The position numbers and the translations under genes are program-made. DNA of 64,000 bases from Paraplanobispora takensis (GTDB lineage: Bacteria > Actinomycetota > Actinomycetes > Streptosporangiales > Streptosporangiaceae), in contig NZ_BOOK01000014.1 in NCBI RefSeq assembly GCF_016863195.1, forward strand, positions 1 through 64,000. The letters are read 5' to 3'. How positions within the stretch are numbered: position 1 is the first letter of the stretch; every line of letters begins with the position of its first letter. Shown piece by piece: positions 42,361 to 49,566 of the stretch. The notes below the pieces were generated by a model. The model had not been told where the DNA came from and searched no databases. It was given only the letters and a program-made list of their open reading frames with translations.

Positions 42361-43263
42361 TCAGGCGGCGACGGGGGAGTAGGCGGTGGCGTCGCCGGTC
42401 AGCACCGTGCTGGGGCTGCCGTCCACACCGACGGGGACGTCACCGGCGATGGTGATCCGGTGCAGACGGCGCGGCCGGCCGCCGAAGTCGTGTACGACCC
42501 GGTGCTGGGTGGCGCGGTTGTCCCAGACGGCCACGTCGCCCGGGGCCCACCGCCAGCGCACGGTGTTCTCCACCGCGGTGACCTGGTCCTGGATCAGCCG
42601 GATGATCGAGTCCGAGGTCACGGCCGACAGGCCGGCCACCCGCCTGGCGAAGTCGCCCAGCAGGATCGAGCGCTCCCCGGTCTCCGGGTGCACCCGCACG
42701 ACGGGGTGCTCGGTCTCGAAGACCGTGGAGGCGAAGACCTCGGCGCGCGCACGCTCCTGCTCGGGGTCGTCCGAGGTGGCGATGCGGGCGTAGTCGAACC
42801 GGTTGGTGTGCACGGCGCGCAGCCGGTCGACCAGGTGACGCAGGTCGGCGGGCAGGTACTCGTAGGCGGTGACGGTGTTGGCCCACAGCGTGTCGCCGCC
42901 GGCCGGGGGGACGGTGACCGCGCGCAGCACGGAGGCCGCCGGCGGCCGGTCGACGAAGGTGACGTCGGTGTGCCAGCGGTCGACCTTCTGCCCGCCGCTG
43001 TAGTCGAGGTCGAGGATGTGGCCGTTGCCGCCGAGGGCGGGCACGGTCGGGTGGGCGGTGGTCAGCTCGCCGAGCAGCCGGGCGAACGCCTCCTGGCCGC
43101 TCTCGTCGAGGTGCTCCTGGCCGCGGAAGAAGATCACCTTGTGGGTGAGCAGGGCCAGGCGGATCTCGGCGACGACGTCGGCGGACAGCTCGCCGCCGAG
43201 CCGTACGCCGGTCACCTCGGCGCCGATCCGGCCGGCGACGGGGGAGACGTGAAGCGATGGCAT
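42361..43263 (-). CDS. TauD/TfdA-family Fe(II)/2-oxoglutarate dioxygenase
   Basis: A 300-residue dioxygenase. Iron ligands: His and Asp of RWHTDVTF (near residues 96-98) and His in TQHRVVHDF near 254; 2-oxoglutarate is bound by Arg in RRLHRITIAG. Other family marks are FFRGQEHLDE and PPAGGDTLWAN. The family hydroxylates taurine, alkylsulfates (AtsK) or aryloxyacids, releasing sulfite or sulfate in the sulfur-type members. An HVDFC leader peptide just upstream (43302-43388) shows it belongs to sulfur metabolism. It is divergent from the SsuABC-type importer. AAGGAACC precedes the ATG. Confidence 0.88.
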   Translation of the reverse strand: MPSLHVSPVAGRIGAEVTGVRLGGELSADVVAEIRLALLTHKVIFFRGQEHLDESGQEAFARLLGELTTAHPTVPALGGNGHILDLDYSGGQKVDRWHTDVTFVDRPPAASVLRAVTVPPAGGDTLWANTVTAYEYLPADLRHLVDRLRAVHTNRFDYARIATSDDPEQERARAEVFASTVFETEHPVVRVHPETGERSILLGDFARRVAGLSAVTSDSIIRLIQDQVTAVENTVRWRWAPGDVAVWDNRATQHRVVHDFGGRPRRLHRITIAGDVPVGVDGSPSTVLTGDATAYSPVAA

Positions 43264-43301
43264 GGTCGTGGGGTTCCTTCCAGAAGGGGAGAGGGGTCGT
43301 C

Positions 43302-43388
43302 CTAGGGCTGGAAGGGGCGACAGAGCGCGCTGGCCACGCGGCAGAAGTCCACGTGACTGCGGATGGTCAGCAGAACCGGGGTCGTCAC
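43302..43388 (-). CDS. Cys-containing leader peptide, HVDFCxVASAxC type
   Basis: A 28-residue peptide with the core HVDFCRVASALC, closely similar to the one at 30294 (HVDFCHVASAQC), beginning MTTPVLLTIRS and ending PFQP. The GTG start lies 7 bases after the predicted -10, so the transcript is again leaderless. It ends 38 bases before the TauD-type start. In that gap CCTT and AAGG can pair around CCAG, covering part of the dioxygenase's ribosome site. Its two Cys codons suggest control by Cys-tRNA charging. Confidence 0.8.
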   Translation of the reverse strand: MTTPVLLTIRSHVDFCRVASALCRPFQP

Positions 43389-43395
43389 GTTCCTC

Positions 43396-43437
43396 ACGGT
43401 AGATCGGCCTCCGGATAAAGTCAACACAATTGGTAGG
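43396..43437 (-). promoter_or_regulatory. TauD leader promoter with half operator
   Basis: On the minus strand TTGACT (43424-43419) and TACCGT (43401-43396) with a 17-base spacer start transcription at about 43389-43388, the leader's GTG. Overlapping the -35 is CCTACCAATTGTGTTGA (43437-43421), whose left 13 bases nearly match the copy at the LanC-like promoter; the right half is degenerate. Confidence 0.65.
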
Positions 43438-43501
43438 GAATTAGGGTTTATGACTACGCCCGATCGATGGGAGCTGGGAGTGACGGTGTGGTCACGGGGG
43501 C

Positions 43502-43556
43502 TTGACGCGGGCTCCGTCCGGGTCTATAAACACACTAAGTCTACTGAATAAGTGGG
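43502..43556 (+). promoter_or_regulatory. SsuABC-type operon promoter with operator
   Basis: TTGACG (43502-43507) and TATAAA (43525-43530), 17 bases apart, make a strong promoter with a start near 43537. TCTACTGAATAAGTGGG (43540-43556) lies just downstream of the start point. It matches the island element with one change in each half, a position suited to repression. Confidence 0.72.
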
Positions 43557-43567
43557 AAATAGGGAGA

Positions 43568-44635
43568 ATGATGAACGCTCGCAGGCTTCGCGGAGTGGTG
43601 GCCCTCCTGGCCGCCGTGGGACTCACGACCGTGGCGGCGGCCTGCGGGGGTTCGGAGCCCGCGGATTCGGTCAAGGCCGGCGGCGCGGGACCCGCCGAGG
43701 TCAGGCTCGGCTACTTCCCCAACATCACCCACTCCACCGCCCTCGTCGGCGTGGAGAAGGGGCTGTTCGCCAAGCACCTCGGCTCCGGCACGACGCTCAA
43801 GACCAGCACGTTCAACGCCGGTCCCGCGGCGATCGAGGCGGTTTTCTCCGGTGCGATCGACGCCACCTACGTCGGCCCGAACCCGGCCATCAACGCCTGG
43901 TCGAAGTCCCAGGGCAAGGCGATCAAGATCATCGCCGGTGCGGCCTCCGGCGGCGTCTACCTCGTCGTCAAGCCGGAGATCAACACTGTCGAGGACCTGA
44001 AGGGCAAGAAGATCGCGACGCCGCAGCTGGGCAACACCCAGGACGTCGCCCTGCGCTACTGGCTCGACTCCAAGGGCATCAAGACCGACACCAAGGGCGG
44101 CGGCGAGGTCTCGATCGTGCCGCAGGAGAACTCGCAGACCATCCAGACCTTCGCCACCGGCGACATCGACGGCGCGTGGGTGCCCGAGCCGTTCGCCAGC
44201 CGCCTGGTCACCGAGAGCAAGGGCAAGATCCTCCTCGACGAGCGCGACCTGTGGCCGAACAAGCAGTTCGTGATCACCCACCTGATCGTCCGCCAGGAGT
44301 TCGCCGCCGAGCACCCCGAGACGGTCAAGAAGCTCCTCGAGGCGCACGTCGAGGCCAACGCCACGATCAACTCCGACCCGGCCGGCGCCGCGCAGACCGT
44401 CAACTCCGCGCTGGAGAAGCTGACCGGCAAGCCGCTCAAGCCCGAGGTCCTCGACAGCGCCTTCAAGAACATCACCTTCACCAACGACCCGATCGCCTCC
44501 TCTCTGGTCGGCAGCGCCGACCACGCCGTCAAGGTCGGCCTGCTGGAGCCGGTGGACCTCAACGGCATCTACGACCTGAAGGCTCTCAACGAGATCCTCG
44601 CCACCAAGGGCGAGTCGCAGATCGCGGACAAGTGA
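43568..44635 (+). CDS. SsuA/TauA-type sulfonate-binding lipoprotein
   Basis: A 355-residue lipoprotein (signal with lipobox VAAAC, Cys near 26) of the nitrate/sulfonate/bicarbonate binding family. Family segments: VRLGYFPNITHSTALVGVEKGLF, SGAIDATYVGPNPAINAW, DLKGKKIATPQLGNTQDVAL and DIDGAWVPEPFASRLV. It delivers an aliphatic sulfonate or sulfonate-like anion to the permease encoded two genes downstream. Two adjacent ATGs (43568, 43571) follow AGGGAG; the second has the better spacing. It is the first gene of the importer operon that also encodes an Rrf2 regulator. The related NrtA/ThiY binding types cannot be excluded by sequence alone. Confidence 0.88.
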   Translation: MMNARRLRGVVALLAAVGLTTVAAACGGSEPADSVKAGGAGPAEVRLGYFPNITHSTALVGVEKGLFAKHLGSGTTLKTSTFNAGPAAIEAVFSGAIDATYVGPNPAINAWSKSQGKAIKIIAGAASGGVYLVVKPEINTVEDLKGKKIATPQLGNTQDVALRYWLDSKGIKTDTKGGGEVSIVPQENSQTIQTFATGDIDGAWVPEPFASRLVTESKGKILLDERDLWPNKQFVITHLIVRQEFAAEHPETVKKLLEAHVEANATINSDPAGAAQTVNSALEKLTGKPLKPEVLDSAFKNITFTNDPIASSLVGSADHAVKVGLLEPVDLNGIYDLKALNEILATKGESQIADK

Positions 44636-44642
44636 GGCGGCC

Positions 44643-45491
44643 ATGACCACGCCACTGACCACGCCGCAGGCCGGGCCGGCCTCCGGGCCGGGGCGGGAGC
44701 ACGGGCCCGCCGTCCGGCTGGAGGGCGTCTCGAAGGTGTACGGCCAGGGCAAGGACGGCCTGCTGGCCCTGGACGAGGTCTCCCTGACCGTGGCCCCCGG
44801 CGAGTTCGTCTGCCTGCTGGGCGCCTCCGGCTGCGGGAAGAGCACGCTGCTGTCGCTGGTGGCCGGGCTGGACGCGCCGACCGCCGGGCGGATCGAGGTC
44901 GAGACCGGCCGGGTGGCGATGATGTTCCAGGAGCCGGCGCTGTTCCCCTGGCTGACGGTCTCGGCCAACGTCGAGATGGCGCTGCGCGCCAAGCGGGACA
45001 GGGGCGTCAAGGGCACCGGGGGTGCCGAGGGTGCCGGGACCAGGAGCCGGGCCGAGCGCAGGGCCCTGGCCGGGGAGTTCCTGGACATCGTGCACCTGGG
45101 CGGGTTCGGCGGCAAGCGGCCGCACGAGCTGTCGGGCGGCATGCGCCAGCGGGTCGCGCTGGCCCGCGCGCTCGCCCAGGACGCCGACGTGCTGCTGATG
45201 GACGAGCCGTTCGGGGCGCTCGACGCGATGACCCGCGACCTGCTCCACGACGAACTGGAGCGCATCTGGCGCGAGCGGAACCTGTCGGTGCTGTTCGTGA
45301 CGCACAACGTGCGCGAGGCGGTACGGCTCGGCGACCGGGTGGTGCTGCTGTCCAGCCGGCCCGGCCGGGTGGTGGAGAGCTTCCCGGTGGAGCTGGAGCG
45401 GCCCCGCCGTACCGACTCGGCCGAGGTGGCCCGGCAGGCGGCCGAGATCACCGACCGGCTGCGCGAGGAGGTCCTGCGCCATGGCCGCTGA
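44643..45491 (+). CDS. SsuB/TauB-type ABC transporter ATP-binding protein
   Basis: A 282-residue ATPase: Walker A GASGCGKST, Q-loop MMFQEPALFPWLT, signature ELSGGMRQRVALARAL, Walker B VLLMDEPFGALDAM, and H-loop FVTHNVREAVRLGD. It carries a short Gly/Ala/Arg insert (KGTGGAEGAGTRSRAERR) after the Q-loop helix. Its start is 7 bases after the binding-protein stop. The sequence class is the sulfonate/nitrate/taurine importer ATPases. Confidence 0.92.
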   Translation: MTTPLTTPQAGPASGPGREHGPAVRLEGVSKVYGQGKDGLLALDEVSLTVAPGEFVCLLGASGCGKSTLLSLVAGLDAPTAGRIEVETGRVAMMFQEPALFPWLTVSANVEMALRAKRDRGVKGTGGAEGAGTRSRAERRALAGEFLDIVHLGGFGGKRPHELSGGMRQRVALARALAQDADVLLMDEPFGALDAMTRDLLHDELERIWRERNLSVLFVTHNVREAVRLGDRVVLLSSRPGRVVESFPVELERPRRTDSAEVARQAAEITDRLREEVLRHGR

Positions 45492-45532
45492 CCTCGTCCA
45501 CGCAGGAAGACCGATTCGGAAGGTGGCCCGCG

Positions 45533-46429
45533 ATGGCCGTTGACGCGAGCACCCAGCAGTCCGGCGCCGAGCCGTCCGACGTCCACGCGCGTCAGATCGC
45601 CGGGCTGGACGCCCTGGAGCTGGCCGACCGGCGCAAGAGCGGGCTGGCGTCCCGGATCTGGTCGGGCCTGTGGCCCGTCGTCTCCGCCCTCGTGCTCGTC
45701 CTGCTGATCTGGCAGGGCGTGGTGCTGGCCGGCTGGTGGCCCGAGTACGTCTTCGCCGGACCGGTCACGACCCTGGGCGAACTGGCCGGCCGCCTCGGTG
45801 AGGCGGAGTTCTACCAGGCGGTGGGCGTCACCATGCGGCGCGCGGTGGTCGGCTTCGCGCTGGCGATCGCGGTCGGGCTGGTGGTCGGCGCACTGGTGTC
45901 CAGGATCCGCCCGCTGCGCCGGGCGGTCGGCTCGCTGATCACCGGCCTGCAGACCATGCCGTCGATCGCCTGGTTCCCGCTGGCCATCCTGCTGTTCGGG
46001 CTGACCGAGAGCGCGATCACGTTCGTCGTGATCCTCGGCGCGGCGCCGTCCATCGCCAACGGGCTCATCGCGGGCGTCGACTACACCCCGCCCATCCTGC
46101 TGCGCGCCGGGCACATGCTGGGGCTGCGGCGGCTGAGCCTGTACCGGCACGTCATCCTGCCCGCCTCCCTGCCGTCGTTCCTGGCCGGGCTCAAGCAGGG
46201 CTGGGCGTTCGCCTGGCGGTCGCTGATGGCCGGTGAACTGCTGGTCATCATCGCCAACCAGCCCTCCCTGGGTGAGCAGCTGCACTACGCCCGGGAACTG
46301 GCGGACTCCCCGGGCCTGCTCGCCACGATGATCGTGATCCTGGTCATCGGCATCGGGGTGGACCTGCTGTTCGGGGCGGCCGACAACGCGCTGCGCCGCC
46401 GGTGGGGTCTGCACCAGGTCACGAACTGA
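45533..46429 (+). CDS. SsuC/TauC-type ABC transporter permease
   Basis: A 298-residue permease with six predicted membrane segments and the BPD EAA-like loop (GHMLGLRRLSLYRHVILPASLPSFLAGLKQGWAFAWRS region, near 178-215). MPSIAWFPLAILLFGLTESAI is characteristic of the sulfonate/nitrate branch. It completes the importer, and the Rrf2 regulator follows after 11 bases. Confidence 0.92.
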   Translation: MAVDASTQQSGAEPSDVHARQIAGLDALELADRRKSGLASRIWSGLWPVVSALVLVLLIWQGVVLAGWWPEYVFAGPVTTLGELAGRLGEAEFYQAVGVTMRRAVVGFALAIAVGLVVGALVSRIRPLRRAVGSLITGLQTMPSIAWFPLAILLFGLTESAITFVVILGAAPSIANGLIAGVDYTPPILLRAGHMLGLRRLSLYRHVILPASLPSFLAGLKQGWAFAWRSLMAGELLVIIANQPSLGEQLHYARELADSPGLLATMIVILVIGIGVDLLFGAADNALRRRWGLHQVTN

Positions 46430-46440
46430 TCGGGGCGGCG

Positions 46441-46848
46441 ATGCGGATCTCCGCCAGAACGCAGTACGCCCTGCGCGCGGCGGCCGAGCTGGCCGCCGCG
46501 CAGCCCGGTCCCCTGCCCGCCGAGAAGATCGCCGTGGCCCAGGGCATCCCGCGCAGGTTCCTCGACAGCATCCTGCTCCAGCTGCGGCGCGCCGGGGTGC
46601 TGCACAGCCAGCGAGGCCCGGAGGGGGGCTACTGGCTGGCCCGTCCCGCCGAGGAGATCAGCCTCGCCGAGATCATCTCGATCGTCGAAGGCGTTCCCGA
46701 GGGCGGCGACCACGGCGGGTACCCGGGGGTGGCCAGGCCCCTGGCCGACGTGTGGAGCGCACTGCGCGACCACGAGGAGACCATGCTCGCCGAGATCACT
46801 CTCGCGCATGTCGCGCGCGGCGCCCTGCCGGGGAGCGCGAGGGGCTGA
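46441..46848 (+). CDS. Rrf2-family regulator without cysteines (CymR-like)
   Basis: A 135-residue Rrf2 protein: N-terminal winged helix RISARTQYALRAAAELA, recognition helix AQGIPRRFLDSILLQLRRAGVL, and wing SQRGPEGGYWLARPAEEI. It has no Cys at all, so it cannot hold the Fe-S cluster of IscR or NsrR; this fits the CymR type, which senses sulfur status through cysteine synthase. It is the last gene of the SsuABC-type operon, and the 17-mer element in front of that operon and at four other places in the island makes it the best candidate for the regulon repressor. No cysK is in this window. Confidence 0.85.
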   Translation: MRISARTQYALRAAAELAAAQPGPLPAEKIAVAQGIPRRFLDSILLQLRRAGVLHSQRGPEGGYWLARPAEEISLAEIISIVEGVPEGGDHGGYPGVARPLADVWSALRDHEETMLAEITLAHVARGALPGSARG

Positions 46849-46989
46849 GCCGCCGGAACTCCCGGGCCGCGGCGGTGCGCCGGCCCGCCGGAACGGGTGG
46901 CGGAACCCAGGTGATCCAGGGCGAAAGCGCAGGTCAGGAGGGGCTGGTCAGGTCCCGGGGTGGCGCAATCTCCCCGTTATTCTATTTTC

Positions 46990-47006
46990 CCTACTTGATT
47001 ACTAGG
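46990..47006 (+). promoter_or_regulatory. operator upstream of GntR/second sulfonate operon
   Basis: CCTACTTGATTACTAGG has both halves CCTA and TAGG nine bases apart, matching the copy at 25259-25275 in both halves and most of the centre. It sits in an AT-rich patch 43 bases before the GntR start. No clean -35/-10 pair could be assigned. Confidence 0.65.
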
Positions 47007-47048
47007 GTTATTTCGTCACGAGGTTCCGGCGGTTTCCGGGAGGCGGGA

Positions 47049-47876
47049 ATGGACAGGGCGGCGGCCGTACCCGCCATCGCCGAGGCACGGCGGCGCAGGG
47101 CCGACCGGGCCAGGCAGGTGGCCGACCTGCTGCGCAGGGAGATCCTGCACGGCGGGTTCGGCGCCGGGCGGCTGCCGCTGGAGGCGGCGCTCGCCCGCGA
47201 GTTCGGGGCCTCGCGCAACACCGTGCGCGAGGCGCTGGACCTGCTGCGCGAGGAGGGCATCGTCGAACGCTGCCCCGGGGTGGGCACCACGGTCGCGGGG
47301 GAGAAGTACCCGCACGGCCTGCACCGGCTGCTCGGCCTGGCCGAGACGCTCCACGAGCACGGCAGCGTGACCAACGAGGTCCGGACTATGGGCCTCATCG
47401 AGCCGCCGGCCGCGGTCGGGCGGCGGCTCGGGGTGGCGGCCGGGGAGCCGGTCGTCTATCTCGAACGGCTGCGCCGCCTGAACGGCCTGCCGCTCTCGCT
47501 CGACCTGACCTACCTCGTCCGCGACGTCGGCGAGCCCCTGTTCGAGGCCGACCTCGAACGCAACGACATCTTCGTGCTGCTGGAACAGCTCACCGGACAG
47601 CCGCTCGGTACGGCGGAGCTGACCATGGAGGCCGTCAACGCCGACGCCCACACCGCCGCCGTGCTCGACGCACCGCGCGGGGCCGCCCTGCTGATGATCG
47701 AGCGGCTCACCCACCTGTCGGACGGCCGCCCGGTGGACCTGGAGTTCGTCCGGTTCCGGGGAGATCGCCTGGCCATGCGCGGCCACCTGCGCCGTGACCC
47801 GGAGGACCCGGAGGACCCGGAGGACCCGGTGGACCCCCAGGACCCACAGGACCCCGAGGAGAACACATGCCCCTGA
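47049..47876 (+). CDS. GntR-family regulator with UTRA domain
   Basis: A 275-residue regulator. The winged helix spans about 20-85 (RQVADLLRREILHGGF, EFGASRNTVREALDLLREEGIV) and the UTRA effector domain about 100-250 (GEPVVYLERLRRLNGLPLSLDLTYL, VRFRGDRLAMRGHL). The tail is a run of DPED/DPQD repeats from a 9-bp DNA repeat, so its length is likely variable. Start: ATG 47049 behind GGGAGG. The gene overlaps the ferredoxin gene by 10 bases and heads the second sulfonate-type operon, which it probably controls in response to a pathway ligand. Confidence 0.86.
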   Translation: MDRAAAVPAIAEARRRRADRARQVADLLRREILHGGFGAGRLPLEAALAREFGASRNTVREALDLLREEGIVERCPGVGTTVAGEKYPHGLHRLLGLAETLHEHGSVTNEVRTMGLIEPPAAVGRRLGVAAGEPVVYLERLRRLNGLPLSLDLTYLVRDVGEPLFEADLERNDIFVLLEQLTGQPLGTAELTMEAVNADAHTAAVLDAPRGAALLMIERLTHLSDGRPVDLEFVRFRGDRLAMRGHLRRDPEDPEDPEDPVDPQDPQDPEENTCP

Positions 47877-48094
47877 TCACCCAGCGCGTCGAGGTCCCGG
47901 TGACCATCGACGAGGCCCTGTGCATCGACGGCTGCACGCTCTGCGTCGAGGCCTGCCCGCTGGACTCCCTCGCCATCAGCGACGAGACCGGCAAGGCCTA
48001 CATGCACGTCGACGAGTGCTGGTACTGCGGCCCGTGCGCCGCCCGCTGCCCCGTGGACGCGGTCACCATCGACATCCCCTACCTGCTGCGATGA
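47867..48094 (+). CDS. 2[4Fe-4S] ferredoxin, AprB-like (second)
   Basis: A 75-residue ferredoxin with CIDGCTLCVEAC (Cys 19, 23, 26, 30) and CWYCGPCAARC (Cys 51, 54, 57, 61). The first motif has C-x3-C spacing in place of C-x2-C, an APS-reductase-beta-like feature. Its gene overlaps GntR upstream and the binding protein downstream (ATGA). Its flavoprotein partner is presumably encoded at the end of the same operon (51385), separated by the transporter genes, unlike the adjacent pair at 31071-33025. Confidence 0.87.
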   Translation: MPLITQRVEVPVTIDEALCIDGCTLCVEACPLDSLAISDETGKAYMHVDECWYCGPCAARCPVDAVTIDIPYLLR

Positions 48095-49566
48095 AGCCTG
48101 CTGCGATGAAGGATCCCGCGAAGATGAACCCCCTGCGCGCCGCGGCCGCGGCCGCCCTGCTGCTGGCCGTCGCCGGCTGTTCGGTCGCCGGAGCCGCGGG
48201 CGGCGGCGACGGCGGTGACGACACCGGCAAGACCAGGGTCGTCATCGGCTACCAGTCGAAGACCATCAACACCGTGACCGCCGGGACGCTGCTGCGCTCG
48301 CTCGGCTATCTGGAGAAGCGGCTCGGCGACGAGTACGCCGTCGAGTGGCAGGACCACGACACCGGCGCGCCGATCACCGCCAAGATGGTGGCCGGGAAGG
48401 TCGACATCGGCTCGATGGGCGACTACCCGCTGCTGATCAACGCCTCCCGCACCCAGGGCATCGAGGCGGCCCGCACCGAACTGGTCGCCATCACCGGATA
48501 CAACCTGCGCGGCGCGCTCAACATGGTCGTCGTCGCCAAGGACTCCGAGGCCGCGACCCTGGCCGACCTCAAGGGCGGGAAGATCTCCGCCAGCGTCGGC
48601 TCCGCCGGGCACGGCACCCTGGTCCAGGCGCTGGAGAAGGCCGGGATCGACCCGGTGAACGGCGTCGAGACCGTCAACCAGCAGCCGCCGGTCGGCGCCT
48701 CCGCGCTGGAGGCCGGCACCGTACAGGGCTACGCCCAGTTCGTCGCCTGGCCCGGCCTGCTGGTCTTCCAGGACAAGGCCCGGCTGCTCTACGACGGCGC
48801 CGCCTTGGACGTGCCGACCTTCCACGGGACCGTGCTGCGCGCCGCGTACGCCAAGGAGCACCCCGAGGTCGTCGAGGCGTTCCTCAAGGCGCAGATCGAC
48901 GCCACCCGCTATCTGCACGAGCACCCGCTGGAGGCGGCCGAGTCGGTCGCGAAGGAGACCGGGCTCCCGGCCGAGGTCGTCTACCTCTACAACGGCCCCG
49001 GCGGCATCTCCACCTTCGACGTCACCCTCAAGCCGCAGCTCAAGGCGGCCCACGAGCACGACGTGCCCTACCTCAAGCGCATCGGCGACGGCTTCTCCGG
49101 GGTCGACCTGTCCCGTTTCGTCAACGACTCCTACCTGCGCAAGGCGTACGGCGCGGCCTACGACGCCGACACCGCCTCCACCGCCAACCCCGCCGCGATC
49201 ACCGGCGACGACCCCGTCTGCGGGATCCCGGTGAAGGACCCCGCCACCGCCTCCGAGCTCTGGCTCGCCGGTGAGAAGACCACCCGCCCCGCGGCGACCC
49301 CCGCCTGCCTGCTGCGCGGGGTCGCGAAGGCGCAGGCGGACGGGGCGGCGGAGGTCCGCGCCGCCTACGTGCCCGACGCCGCCACCGGCACCCGCTGGTT
49401 CGCCGACCGGGCGTTCTGGGTCGAGGACCCCGGGGCGGAGGAGGACGCCCGCCTCCTGCCCTTCACCACCCAGGACGGGGCCGAGGCCTATCTCGACGCC
49501 CACTCCGGCGCCAAGGCCATCTCCTACGACGACGCCCTGAAGGCCGCCGCGAAGGGCGACGCGTGA
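48091..49566 (+). CDS. sulfonate-type binding lipoprotein fused to NosL-like domain
   Basis: A 491-residue lipoprotein (lipobox VAGC, Cys30 from the first Met). Residues about 45-365 are a nitrate/sulfonate/taurine-type binding protein (RVVIGYQSKTINTV, GKVDIGSMGDYPLLINASR, TVQGYAQFVAWPGLLVFQ). Residues about 370-490 look like a NosL domain: DDPVCGIPVKDPATASELW, then an ACLL helix, AAYVPDAATGTRWFADRAFWVED and LLPFTTQDGAEAYLDAHSG. NosL proteins bind Cu(I); here the usual CGM reads CGI. The fusion is unusual for an ABC binding protein. Starts at 48091, 48106 or 48124 are possible; the first overlaps the ferredoxin stop. GNAT-like or dehydratase functions were considered and do not fit. Confidence 0.78.
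   Translation: MKPAAMKDPAKMNPLRAAAAAALLLAVAGCSVAGAAGGGDGGDDTGKTRVVIGYQSKTINTVTAGTLLRSLGYLEKRLGDEYAVEWQDHDTGAPITAKMVAGKVDIGSMGDYPLLINASRTQGIEAARTELVAITGYNLRGALNMVVVAKDSEAATLADLKGGKISASVGSAGHGTLVQALEKAGIDPVNGVETVNQQPPVGASALEAGTVQGYAQFVAWPGLLVFQDKARLLYDGAALDVPTFHGTVLRAAYAKEHPEVVEAFLKAQIDATRYLHEHPLEAAESVAKETGLPAEVVYLYNGPGGISTFDVTLKPQLKAAHEHDVPYLKRIGDGFSGVDLSRFVNDSYLRKAYGAAYDADTASTANPAAITGDDPVCGIPVKDPATASELWLAGEKTTRPAATPACLLRGVAKAQADGAAEVRAAYVPDAATGTRWFADRAFWVEDPGAEEDARLLPFTTQDGAEAYLDAHSGAKAISYDDALKAAAKGDA

Noticed and set aside
43541-46414. Long open frame antisense to the SsuABC-type operon
   Set aside because: It is a mirror of the importer genes; no domain was recognised and composition is that of a shadow frame.
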